From contig NZ_QJRP01000020.1 in NCBI RefSeq assembly GCF_003205295.1, positions 17,446-81,445 on the forward strand: 64,000 nt of DNA, written 5' to 3'. Shown one piece after another: positions 6,353 through 13,941 of this stretch. The position numbers were made by a program, and so were the translations under genes. Origin of the DNA: Pseudomonas mosselii. Lineage in GTDB: Bacteria > Pseudomonadota > Gammaproteobacteria > Pseudomonadales > Pseudomonadaceae. The notes below the pieces were generated by a model that saw only the letters and a list, made by a program, of their open reading frames with translations, had not been told where the DNA came from and ran no database searches. Positions within the stretch are counted from its first letter, which is position 1; each line of letters begins with the position of its first letter.

Positions 6353-7661
6353 CGCCACCCCCGCAAAACTCTCCCTGACCTCGCTGACGGTCTTCGGCCT
6401 GGCCTACATGTGCCCGAGCCTGGCCATGGTGATCTTCGGCGTGATCTCCGAGCGCAGCGACGGCATCGCCCCCAGCGCCTTCCTGCTGGCCACCGGCGCC
6501 ATGCTGCTGTCGGCCCTGAGCTACGCCAAGCTGTCGCGCCTGTTCCCGGTGTCCGGCTCGGCCTACTACTACGCCAAGCGCCTGCTTGGCCCTGGTTGCG
6601 GCTTCGTGGTCGGCTGGGCGGTGCTGCTGGCCTACCTGTTCATGCCCATGGTCGCCTGGCTGCTGCAGTCGGTGTTCCTCAACGCCCAGTTCCCGCAGGT
6701 GCCCACCTGGGGCTGGCTGCTGATCAACATCGGCCTGACCACGGCGGTGACCGTCAGCGGCATGACCCTGACCGACCGCCTGAACAAAGTGCTCACGGTC
6801 CTGAGCGTGGCCCTGGTGCTGTTGTTCATTGGCTACTGCCTGCGCTATGTGGCCGGCCAGCCCCAGGTCGGCTTCACCCACCCCGTATGGAACGAGCACA
6901 GCACCTTGACCGGCCTCACCGCCGCCGCCGCCATCGCCGCCTATTCGTTCCTCGGTTTCGACGCCGTGACCACCCTGGCCGAGGAGGCCGAGCAGCCCAA
7001 GCGCGACATCCCCCGGGCGGTGCTGCTGGTGATCAGCGTGGGCGGGCTGCTGTTCACGGCGGTGGCTTACCTGATGCAACTGAGCCACCCCGGTGGCCAG
7101 TTCGCCGACCCAGAGACCGCGACCTATGCGCTGTCGATCGAGGTGGGTGGGCAGTTCTTTGCCGACTTCGTCAACCTCGGCGGCATCGTCGCCGGCTTCG
7201 CCTCGTGCCTGGCGGTGCAGGTCAGTGCCAGCCGCTTGCTGTACTTCATGGGCCGCGAAGGCGTGCTGCCGCCGCGTTATTTCGCCAAGCTGCAGGGCAG
7301 GGCGCGCACGCCGGTGTTCAACCTGCTGTTGATCGCTGGGCTGGGGTTGATCGGGATCGGCGCGGATGTGAGCTCGGCCGCTTCGCTGATCAACTTCGGC
7401 GCGTTCCTGGCGTTTGCGGCGGTGAATGTGTGCGTGATTGCGTACTACCTGCGCGAGCGGCGCAGGCAGCGGTTGAGTGGGGTGGGGTTCGTGGTGTTTC
7501 CGCTGCTGGCGATTGGGGTGAACCTGTATCTGCTGTCGCTGTTGAGCACGGTGGTGATACTGGCGGGGGGGGCTTGGCTGGTGTGTGGCGGGTTGTACCT
7601 GATGTGGCTGACGGCGGGGTTCAGCAAGCCAACACCGGGGTTGATGGAGGTCGAGACCTGA
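6345..7661 (+). CDS. APC family amino acid/polyamine permease (PuuP-like)
   Basis: A 438-residue inner-membrane transporter of the amino acid-polyamine-organocation superfamily, with about 12 membrane helices. Helix 1 has the loop GLAYMCPSLAMVIFG, helix 2 ends with FPVSGSAYYYAKR, and helix 6 carries AAYSFLGFDAVTTLAEEAEQ, the conserved substrate-helix break of PuuP/YeeF-like permeases. The ATG at 6345 is preceded by CAGGAGG, so the in-frame ATG at 6312 is not used. It follows the LuxR paralogue 2, separated by a candidate operator, a sigma-54-like sequence and a REP pair. The neighbouring nitrilase-family hydrolase suggests that the imported compound is an amine or amide that is then hydrolysed. 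Substrate not determinable from sequence. Confidence 0.9.
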   Translation: MPDATPAKLSLTSLTVFGLAYMCPSLAMVIFGVISERSDGIAPSAFLLATGAMLLSALSYAKLSRLFPVSGSAYYYAKRLLGPGCGFVVGWAVLLAYLFMPMVAWLLQSVFLNAQFPQVPTWGWLLINIGLTTAVTVSGMTLTDRLNKVLTVLSVALVLLFIGYCLRYVAGQPQVGFTHPVWNEHSTLTGLTAAAAIAAYSFLGFDAVTTLAEEAEQPKRDIPRAVLLVISVGGLLFTAVAYLMQLSHPGGQFADPETATYALSIEVGGQFFADFVNLGGIVAGFASCLAVQVSASRLLYFMGREGVLPPRYFAKLQGRARTPVFNLLLIAGLGLIGIGADVSSAASLINFGAFLAFAAVNVCVIAYYLRERRRQRLSGVGFVVFPLLAIGVNLYLLSLLSTVVILAGGAWLVCGGLYLMWLTAGFSKPTPGLMEVET

Positions 7662-7689
7662 AAGCGCAGGGCGCCCACGTCAGATCTCT

Positions 7690-7715
7690 CGTGGGAGTGG
7701 GCTTGTTCCGCGATC
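7690..7715. repeat. single REP-like unit
   Basis: GTGGGAGTGGGCTTGTTCCG is a diverged single REP unit 29 bases after the permease stop, without an inverted partner nearby. Confidence 0.6.
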
Positions 7716-7772
7716 ACCTGCAAATGCCTGCGCCAGTCAACCTGGTGTGAGGCCCCGCCCCACAACCAGCCG

Positions 7773-7809
7773 TGCCCTGCAACGGGTATGTCTTCGACGT
7801 TGCAGGGCA
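7773..7809. terminator. strong 12-bp hairpin downstream of the permease
   Basis: TGCCCTGCAACG (7773-7784) pairs perfectly with CGTTGCAGGGCA (7798-7809) across a 13-base loop. It lies between the convergent permease and DUF3757 genes and could end transcripts from both sides, although neither side has a U-run. Confidence 0.5.
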
Positions 7810-7836
7810 AGGCCACTGGAAGTGATAGATCGCTCT

Positions 7837-8184
7837 CTACTTGAATGCGCAGGCACCCACCTCGGATGCAGTGCATTCACCATTTTTCCAGCCATCGCCA
7901 GCAGTTTGCTTGGTAGCGGCCAAGGTCAGGCTGGTCCCACCTTCATTTTCTCCCTCATAACGACAAATCACCGAACTCCCGGTAACTTTCGCGCCGACAA
8001 ATGCGAAGGTGCTCAGGTCTTCTTCATTGGCCACTGGGTTATCACCCTCCCAGCCGCCTGCGGCGCTATAGGCGTAACCTTGTCCATCTTCTTTCTGGGA
8101 GATGCTTGAAACGCTCGGGCAAGTTGCGGCAGCTGCGTTACCTACCATCAGCAGGGCCAGCAGGGTAGTACAGATCATACGCAT
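7837..8184 (-). CDS. small secreted protein, DUF3757-like
   Basis: A 115-residue exported protein. The start at 8184 is preceded by GAAGGAAT and gives a clean signal peptide (MRMICTTLLALLMVGNAAAA, cleavage near residue 20). The mature part starts TCPSVSSISQK, has GYAYSAAGGWEGDNP, a central CRYEGE and ends CTASEVGACAFK; four cysteines suggest two disulfide bonds. This matches my memory of the Pseudomonas DUF3757 family of unknown function. It is a single gene between a hairpin and a GNAT gene and is probably periplasmic or secreted. Confidence 0.7.
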   Translation of the reverse strand: MRMICTTLLALLMVGNAAAATCPSVSSISQKEDGQGYAYSAAGGWEGDNPVANEEDLSTFAFVGAKVTGSSVICRYEGENEGGTSLTLAATKQTAGDGWKNGECTASEVGACAFK

Positions 8185-8258
8185 GACAGCTATTCCTTCA
8201 GCAGAGTTGGGACGTTCATCATGTACAAGGCCTTTACAGCCCACCACTGGCAAAAATG

Positions 8259-8732
8259 TCAGGTCGGCGCAGCCTGGAGGGGTAGATTGGACTTCTCCAT
8301 GAGGATGGTGCGCTCCTCACCATGGAATTCATCACGAAGTTTCTGATACCCCAATCGTGCGTAGAACCCTTGGGCGGTGATGGACGAAGGAACGCGCAGT
8401 GCAGTGATACCCGCCCTGATCGCCGCGGCATGGATGGCCTCCATCAGCAGTCTGCCAATCCCTGTCCCATGGTGGGTGGGCGCGACAAACACTGTCCTGA
8501 CAACCTCGCCATCGAGGCTTGCTGTCCCCAGCAGATTATTCTGGTTGACCGCCACGAAAACCACTCGGCTCTCGAGCAATGCACTGACCGCCGCAGGTGA
8601 AAAGCTTTGCTCTACCTGGGCGATCACCTCTGCCGGGTAATCCTGCGAGTTGGATTCGCGCAGCGCCGCGATCACGATGCGGCTGATGGCTTCTGCGTCT
8701 TCGCGCTGAGCGCGGCGGACATGACATTCCAT
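8259..8732 (-). CDS. GNAT family N-acetyltransferase
   Basis: About 157 residues with the GNAT fold. Motif A, which binds acetyl-CoA, is read as RTVFVAPTHHGTGIGRLLME (Q/R-x-x-G-x-G/A variant), and the following ALRVPSSITAQGFYARLGYQ is the typical strand and helix before the C-terminal end. ATG 8732 (MECHVRRAQRED) is favoured because CGGGAA stands 7 bases upstream; ATGs at 8738 and 8762 are possible. The family transfers acetyl groups to amines of small molecules or proteins; the acceptor is unknown. It is bordered upstream by a REP pair and is apparently monocistronic. Confidence 0.8.
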   Translation of the reverse strand: MECHVRRAQREDAEAISRIVIAALRESNSQDYPAEVIAQVEQSFSPAAVSALLESRVVFVAVNQNNLLGTASLDGEVVRTVFVAPTHHGTGIGRLLMEAIHAAAIRAGITALRVPSSITAQGFYARLGYQKLRDEFHGEERTILMEKSNLPLQAAPT

Positions 8733-8772
8733 GGACATTTCCCGAATTGATGGCTCTACCACATAACCCTTG

Positions 8773-8886
8773 TGGGAGCGGCCTTGCGTCGCGAAAGGGC
8801 CGCAAAGCGGCCCCCGGTTTCTGATGTGTTGCGAAGATTGCCGGGGCTGCTACGCAGCCCTTTCGCGACACAAGGCCGCTCCCACA
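8773..8886. repeat. REP pair (inverted), second type
   Basis: GTGGGAGCGGCCTTGCGTCG at the left and CGACACAAGGCCGCTCCCAC at the right form a long imperfect inverted repeat enclosing GGGCCGCAAAGCGGCCC and a GGGCTGC palindrome. This differs from the CGGGTTTACCCGCG type seen elsewhere in the window. Confidence 0.8.
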
Positions 8887-8908
8887 GGGCCCGCGTTTGC
8901 CTGTGGCG

Positions 8909-9178
8909 TCAGTGCTTCATCCCCAACTCCGCATCATCCATCAGCGCCTTGGCCAGCGCGCTCAGGTAATACGATGCCCAGATCAGCTGAGGTTTCTCCT
9001 CCATGATCCCGGTGATGGTCAGGTCGCACACGCAGCCCATCAACTCCGAAGCCTGTTCGCGTGCGTGCTGGCAAGGGATGCCGGGTTCGATGCAGAACAG
9101 CGGGTCGGTATGCTTTTCACCCTGGTAGAACTTGGTCTTGCCCACCGTGGTGTGGGGCGTGGTGTCGTCTGTGCTCAT
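8909..9178 (-). CDS. DUF3077-like small protein
   Basis: An 89-residue cytoplasmic protein starting MSTDDTTPHTTVGKTKFYQG, with a ribosome binding site AGGGAGA 7 bases upstream. The middle part (GIPCQHAREQASELMGCVCD) and the helical end (WASYYLSALAKALMDDAEL) match my memory of the DUF3077 family found in many copies in Pseudomonas genomes, often beside DUF6124 genes as here. The function is unknown. A degraded REP unit (about 9207-9227) separates it from the DUF6124 gene. Confidence 0.7.
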   Translation of the reverse strand: MSTDDTTPHTTVGKTKFYQGEKHTDPLFCIEPGIPCQHAREQASELMGCVCDLTITGIMEEKPQLIWASYYLSALAKALMDDAELGMKH

Positions 9179-9256
9179 TGCTCAATCTCCCTGAAATGAT
9201 CGGTGCCTGGGCTTGCCCCGCGATTGCGTCAGCCCAGCCAACAAATGACTAAAGCC

Positions 9257-9502
9257 CTAGTGCAACGTCCGAGGCTCCACCTGCGGCATCTGCACCTGAA
9301 TCAACGCCGATTCGAGCAGCACCCGCAGCGCCTCCATTTCATGCATCGCGGCCATGACCAGAATCGACACGGGCGACTTGGGATGCAGCAGAACAGCCTG
9401 ATGCGCCACGGTCTGCGCGCACAGGGCGTACTCCGTGGCCTGGATGATGGTGTCTTCGAGGGAGTGGTGGTTGTGGGGTGGATCGGGGACGATCTTTAAC
9501 AT
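9257..9502 (-). CDS. DUF6124-like small protein
   Basis: An 81-residue protein starting MLKIVPDPPHNHHSLEDTII, preceded by AAAGGGAAA. The start (M-x-K-V-x-P-D-P-P) and the following helix-rich part with LVMAAMHEMEALRVLLESAL resemble the Pseudomonas DUF6124 group. Function unknown. Upstream on the same strand lies an unusually structured region (9517-9635) which would be its mRNA leader. With the DUF3077 gene downstream it forms a two-gene accessory pair. Confidence 0.65.
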   Translation of the reverse strand: MLKIVPDPPHNHHSLEDTIIQATEYALCAQTVAHQAVLLHPKSPVSILVMAAMHEMEALRVLLESALIQVQMPQVEPRTLH

Positions 9503-9516
9503 AACAATTTCCCTTT

Positions 9517-9635
9517 GGTGGTGCGACCACCTGCCTGCTGTCAAACAGTAGGGTGGCAGCTGTACGTGGGTTGACAGACCGGCGGAAATTGCAAAGTTCC
9601 GGCGCACGCAAGCGTGCCCGCACGTACAGCTGCCA
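9517..9635 (-). ncRNA. multi-hairpin structured leader of the DUF6124 gene
   Basis: Read on the minus strand, TGGCAGCTGTACGTG and CACGTACAGCTGCCA form a perfect 15-bp outer stem (9554-9568 with 9621-9635). Inside it are a GCACGC/GCGTGC hairpin and a CGGAA/TTCCG hairpin, giving a multi-branched junction. Between this and the ribosome binding site there is a further GGTGGT-CGC-ACCACC hairpin (9517-9531), directly in front of AAAGGGAAA. The layout is that of a cis-acting regulatory RNA or of a mobile structured repeat. No known riboswitch class is recognised. Confidence 0.5.
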
Positions 9636-9719
9636 TAAAGGTTGAGCTGCGTGCAATTTGCCGTCACAGCCTGTCAAAGCTGTATCGTTGATGTGCAACG
9701 ATAGACCGAGACTAGAGCC

Positions 9720-10044
9720 CCACCAGGGCGACCGCAACGGAAAAAAGACGGCAGGAGTGTATTTGGGAAATGGACTACAAGGAATAGGCTAAATCTGATT
9801 TGATGCCTAGATTTCGGACTCGCACGAAAGGTTGCCCGTCGCTGGCCAGGTAAGGTGAAAAGAGGTGGGCAGGTGCAGAATATTGGTCGAGAATTTTAGT
9901 TTCTAACCTCCCTTCAATATGGTGATGTCGAGTATCGGTAATTCTGCTTGTGCCTAGGGCTGCTAATAAATTGTGATTTAATTTTTTTGATGTGTGTTCC
10001 AGTTATTTTGGTTGCGTTTGCGTAGCAATGTTTTATAGGGTTGA
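9720..10044. other. AT-rich region without a gene
   Basis: About 325 bases between the structured leader and the HEPN-like gene. Base composition changes here from GC-rich to AT-rich, most clearly after about 9880 (runs such as TTTAATTTTTTTGATG). I see no open frame with a ribosome binding site, no attachment-site repeat and no terminator with a clear stem. It is probably the left part of a transferred segment. Confidence 0.5.
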
Positions 10045-11208
10045 CTATTTTTTTGTATTCTCTAGCTCTTCAAGAAGGCGGTGCTGGTTCATTTTGGTTA
10101 GCGCAATAATAACTCTTTCCTCAATTAACCCCTTGGATGATATATAGGACGTGCTCTCCCGTTTGCTGTATTGGATGTCTTCAAGGCTTCGTTTGTAAAG
10201 AAAGTCATAGCTTTCTGAGTAATAGGCCTGAGAAGTGCCGAGTTCGTGCAAGGCTAATAAGGTTGCAAGCTCTTCCTGGGTAAGGTTGTTTTCAATGAGT
10301 CCAATGTATTGATCTCTGAGTTCAAGGTTTTCTGGTTTAAATAGATTCTGTGCGCTGCCTGAGAGTATGTTGATTTTTGTGCGAGTGGCAAAAATAGTAT
10401 TAAGTTTTTCGGTTGGGCAGTGTTGAATGGTGTTGTCTATTCCAAGGTAGCTGGAAAACTCCCTATGTTTTTGAATTAACTTCAACGCTTCGGAGTACTC
10501 AAGAGAACCAATGTTGTATCGGCTCTTTGTACTTGCCTTAATAGAGTCAAATGTACCTGATGGGTCTCCCCATTGATTGCGGGGTGGCAGGATTTTTGCT
10601 ATTTCTTCAAGATTGGCTCTAGAAAGTGATTTGGTGTAAGTGCCAGTTGCGTACTCGCTGCTAAGTAATCCTGAAAGTGTTTCGATATTTTCAAGGTTTT
10701 CGGTTAATTCCGAGTATGCTTCAGTAAAGCGACGCAGACCGATGATGGATTGATCAGTTAGGTGTTTTGTTCCTTCCTGGGAGTAAGGGTAGCGGAAAGT
10801 TTCCCCGGTTGGATCCATTGAAAAGAAATCCATAACTATCGATGTGCATTTGTCGATGTGTTCGTTGTATCGACTGTCGCACTGTCTGGTCATTGCTTCA
10901 AGAAGTTTCCAAAGTATTTTGAGGTCGTGCGTTTTAATGATTTTTTCTTCGGGTATGGATATTCCTGATTTGATATTTCCGATTTCTTTCAGTTGTGATT
11001 TTATAAATAGTTCAATTCTGTGGCGAGCGCAAAATACTATTGGATAAATTAGGGTGTCTGCTGTTCCGCCGTTAAAGACGGTGTTGCATAATACTGCTAC
11101 AGCTTCGTCAAAGCCGTCGGAATATGTTGAGTGGTCTACCCATCCATTGTTACCTACGCAGGCGTTAAATCTAAAATCATCATCTGTATCAAAGGTAGGG
11201 TTTCTCAC
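10045..11208 (-). CDS. AT-rich orphan gene with HEPN-like N-terminal motifs
   Basis: A 387-residue soluble protein encoded in DNA far richer in A/T than everything around it, a sign of recent transfer. The start is GTG at 11208 with AAGGA 7 bases upstream. I do not recognise a named family. The N-terminal part has the order of motifs seen in HEPN-type helical proteins: ARHRIELFIKSQL (residues 61-73, with R62, H63, E66, K70), THDLKILW (93-100) and DPTGETFRYP (132-141). The rest is helical and charged, with repeated short coiled-like stretches and no membrane segment. HEPN proteins are often RNases in abortive-infection and toxin systems; whether that holds here is inference. No antitoxin-like partner gene is next to it; its neighbours are DUF6124 and yejF. 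Confidence 0.6.
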   Translation of the reverse strand: MRNPTFDTDDDFRFNACVGNNGWVDHSTYSDGFDEAVAVLCNTVFNGGTADTLIYPIVFCARHRIELFIKSQLKEIGNIKSGISIPEEKIIKTHDLKILWKLLEAMTRQCDSRYNEHIDKCTSIVMDFFSMDPTGETFRYPYSQEGTKHLTDQSIIGLRRFTEAYSELTENLENIETLSGLLSSEYATGTYTKSLSRANLEEIAKILPPRNQWGDPSGTFDSIKASTKSRYNIGSLEYSEALKLIQKHREFSSYLGIDNTIQHCPTEKLNTIFATRTKINILSGSAQNLFKPENLELRDQYIGLIENNLTQEELATLLALHELGTSQAYYSESYDFLYKRSLEDIQYSKRESTSYISSKGLIEERVIIALTKMNQHRLLEELENTKK

Positions 11209-11302
11209 CTTGTTATCCTTGTAAGGTGTTTCTAGGTATGTTTTTAATGTGGCTGATTTTTGGTTGGGTTTGTGTGCGGGAGATTTGTGCGCATCAATTT
11301 TA

Positions 11303-12919
11303 TTAAAATTCCTTACTTCGCTCTGTGCCTAAAAACGCCGCCTCCAACAATTGCCTCGTATACCCATGCTGCGGTTCCTGGAAAATGGCCCCCGCATCCC
11401 CCTGTTCCACCACCTGCCCATGCTTGATCACCATCAACTGATGACTCAACGCCTTCACCACCGCCAGGTCATGACTGATAAACAGATAAGTCAGGTTGTA
11501 CTTAACCTGCAAATTCCGCAAAAGCTCAACCACCTGCCGCTGCACCGTCCGATCCAGCGCCGAAGTCGGCTCATCCAGCAAAATCAAAGCAGGCTTCAAC
11601 ACCAACGCCCGAGCAATCGCAATCCGCTGCCGCTGCCCCCCAGAAAACTCATGGGGATACCGATGCCGCGTCCTCGGATCCAGCCCCACTTCCTCCAACG
11701 CCGCAATAATCGCCGCTTCCTGCTCATCCGGTGTACCGATCTTGTGAATCCGTAACCCTTCGCCAACGATATCCGCCACGCACATGCGCGGGCTCAGGCT
11801 GCCAAAGGGATCCTGAAACACCACCTGCATCTCCCGCCGTAGCGGTCGCACGGCCTTCTGGTTCAGCCCTTCAAGATTCTGCCCATGGAAGCGAATACCA
11901 CCCTGGCTGGAAATCAACCGCAGGATGGCTAGTCCCAAGGTGGACTTGCCCGACCCGCTCTCGCCAACGATCCCCAGCGTCTGCCCCTGTGGCAGGCTGA
12001 AGTTCACCCCATCCACGGCCTTGACATGGTCCACGGTCCGGCGCAGCAGCCCCTTCTTGATCGGGAACCACACCTTCAGATCCTTGACCTCCAGCAACGG
12101 CGCCCCTTCGGCATTCGCAGCGGGTGCGCCGCTGGGTTCGGCATTGATCAGCATCTGCGTATACGGATGCTGCGGCTTGCTGAACAGCGTGGCGCAATCG
12201 GCCTGCTCGACGATCTTGCCGCACTGCATCACGCACACGCGGTGGGCGATGCGGCGCACCAGGTTGAGGTCGTGGCTGATCAGCAGCAGGGCCATGCCGA
12301 GGCGCGCCTGCAGCTCCTTGAGCAGGTCGAGAATCTTCAACTGCACGGTCACGTCGAGCGCCGTGGTGGGCTCGTCGGCAATCAACAGTTCGGGCTCGTT
12401 GGCCAGGGCCATGGCGATCATCACCCGCTGGCGCTGGCCACCGGACAGCTCATGGGGCAGGGCTTTCAGGCGCTTGTGCGGTTCGGGAATGCCGACCAGT
12501 TCCAGCAGCTCCAGTGTGCGCGCAGTGGCGGCCTTGCCGGTCAGCCCCTTGTGCAGCAACAGGATCTCGTTGATCTGCTTCTCGATGCTGTGCAGCGGGT
12601 TCAGCGAGGTCATCGGCTCCTGGAAGATCATCGCAATACGGTTGCCGCGAATCCGCTGCATGGGCTTCTCGCCCAGGTGCAGCAGGTCTTTGCCTTCGTA
12701 ATGGATGGTGCCGGAGGGATGCCGGGCCAGCGGGTAGGGCAGCAGGCGCAGGATCGAGTGGGCGGTCACCGACTTGCCCGAGCCGCTTTCGCCCACCAGG
12801 GCCAGGGTCTCGCCCTTGCGGATGTCGAAGCTGATGCCGTCGACCACGCGGTTGACCTGCTCGCCAGTGACGAACTCCACCGCCAGGTCGCGGACTTCGA
12901 TCAGGGTGTCTTGGCTCAT
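11303..12919 (-). CDS. yejF: ABC transporter ATPase with two nucleotide-binding domains (YejF-like)
   Basis: A 538-residue cytoplasmic protein made of two fused ABC ATPase domains that power the oligopeptide/microcin C importer. Domain 1 has Walker A GESGSGKS (residues 43-50), signature LSGGQRQRVMIA and Walker B LLIADEPT; domain 2 repeats GESGSGKST, FSGGQRQRIAIA and LILLDEPTSALD. Each domain ends with the oligopeptide-type extension that contains HPYTQMLI or HGYTRQLLEA. It is the last gene of the operon, one base after yejE. Its last codons (about eight residues, ending SKEF) are A/T-rich, right at the border to the transferred segment, so the 3' end may have been rewritten by the insertion. 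Confidence 0.92.
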   Translation of the reverse strand: MSQDTLIEVRDLAVEFVTGEQVNRVVDGISFDIRKGETLALVGESGSGKSVTAHSILRLLPYPLARHPSGTIHYEGKDLLHLGEKPMQRIRGNRIAMIFQEPMTSLNPLHSIEKQINEILLLHKGLTGKAATARTLELLELVGIPEPHKRLKALPHELSGGQRQRVMIAMALANEPELLIADEPTTALDVTVQLKILDLLKELQARLGMALLLISHDLNLVRRIAHRVCVMQCGKIVEQADCATLFSKPQHPYTQMLINAEPSGAPAANAEGAPLLEVKDLKVWFPIKKGLLRRTVDHVKAVDGVNFSLPQGQTLGIVGESGSGKSTLGLAILRLISSQGGIRFHGQNLEGLNQKAVRPLRREMQVVFQDPFGSLSPRMCVADIVGEGLRIHKIGTPDEQEAAIIAALEEVGLDPRTRHRYPHEFSGGQRQRIAIARALVLKPALILLDEPTSALDRTVQRQVVELLRNLQVKYNLTYLFISHDLAVVKALSHQLMVIKHGQVVEQGDAGAIFQEPQHGYTRQLLEAAFLGTERSKEF

Positions 12920-12920
12920 G

Positions 12921-13940
12921 TCATTTCCTCGGGTCGAAGGCGTCGCGGGCGGATTCGCCGATGAATACCAGCAGGCTCAGCATCACCGCCAGCACGGCGA
13001 AGGCGCTGATGCCCAGCCACGGGGCTTGCAGGTTGGACTTGCCCTGGGCCACCAGCTCGCCCAGTGACGGGGAACCTGCGGGCAGGCCGAAGCCTAAGAA
13101 GTCCAGGGCGGTGAGGGTGCCGATGGCGCCGGTGAGGATGAACGGCATGAAGGTCATGGTCGAGATCATGGCGTTGGGCAGGATGTGGCGGTACATGATC
13201 GGGCCATTGCGCATGCCCAAGGCGCGGGCGGCGCGTACGTATTCGAGGTTGCGCCCGCGCAGGAACTCGGCGCGCACCACGTCCACCAGGCTCATCCACG
13301 AGAACAGCAGCATGATGCCCAGCAGCCACCAGAAGTTGGGCTGCACGAAGCTGGCGAGGATGATCAGCAGGTACAGCACCGGCAGGCCGGACCAGATCTC
13401 CAGAAAGCGCTGGCCGGCCAGGTCCACCCAGCCGCCGTAGAAGCCCTGCAAGGCGCCGGCGATCACGCCGACGATGGAGCTGGCGATGGTCAGCGTGAGG
13501 GCGAACAGCACCGAGATGCGAAAACCATAGATCACCCGGGCCAGCACGTCGCGGCCCTGGTCGTCGGTGCCCAGCAGGTTGTCGGTGGAGGGCGGTGCTG
13601 GGGCCGGTACTTTCAGGTCGTAGTTGATGCTCTGGTAGCTGTAGGGGATCGGCGCCCACAGCACGAAGGCGTCCTTCTTCTCCATCAGCTCGCGGATGTA
13701 CGGGCTCTTGTAGTTGGCCTCCAGCGGGAACTCGCCGCCAAAGGTCGTCTCCGGGTAGCGCTTGAAGGCGGGGAAGTACCACTCGCCGTCGTAGCGCACG
13801 GCAATCGGCTTGTCGTTGGCGATGAACTCGGCGCCCAGGCTCAGCACGAACAGCACCAGGAAGATCCACAGCGACCACCAGCCGCGGCGGTTGGCCTTGA
13901 AGCGCTCGAAGCGCCGGCGATTGAGGGGGGACAGGGCCAT
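12921..13940 (-). CDS. yejE: ABC transporter permease (YejE-like)
   Basis: A 339-residue inner-membrane subunit of the DppC/OppC type. The N-terminal part has RRRFERFKANRRGWWSLWIF with the first helix, then a periplasmic loop of about 90 residues with the YejE-specific ETTFGGEFPLEANYKSPYI stretch. The core has five helices, and the EAA loop that docks on the ATPase is EYVRAARALGMRNGPIMYRHILPNA. It is one base apart from both neighbours (TGA-C-ATG), so translation is coupled. With YejB it forms the channel for peptides and, in E. coli, microcin C. Confidence 0.92.
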   Translation of the reverse strand: MALSPLNRRRFERFKANRRGWWSLWIFLVLFVLSLGAEFIANDKPIAVRYDGEWYFPAFKRYPETTFGGEFPLEANYKSPYIRELMEKKDAFVLWAPIPYSYQSINYDLKVPAPAPPSTDNLLGTDDQGRDVLARVIYGFRISVLFALTLTIASSIVGVIAGALQGFYGGWVDLAGQRFLEIWSGLPVLYLLIILASFVQPNFWWLLGIMLLFSWMSLVDVVRAEFLRGRNLEYVRAARALGMRNGPIMYRHILPNAMISTMTFMPFILTGAIGTLTALDFLGFGLPAGSPSLGELVAQGKSNLQAPWLGISAFAVLAVMLSLLVFIGESARDAFDPRK

Positions 13941-13941
13941 G

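Noticed and set aside
6410..7750. 446-residue plus-strand frame over the permease
   Set aside because: Frame-shifted shadow of the permease; no membrane pattern.
8773..8886. Rho-independent terminator or attachment site
   Set aside because: The palindrome is a REP pair that recurs at several places in the window with no U-run and no integrase gene.
9503..9720. CRISPR-like repeat array
   Set aside because: The repeats are arms of nested hairpins, not evenly spaced direct repeats with spacers.
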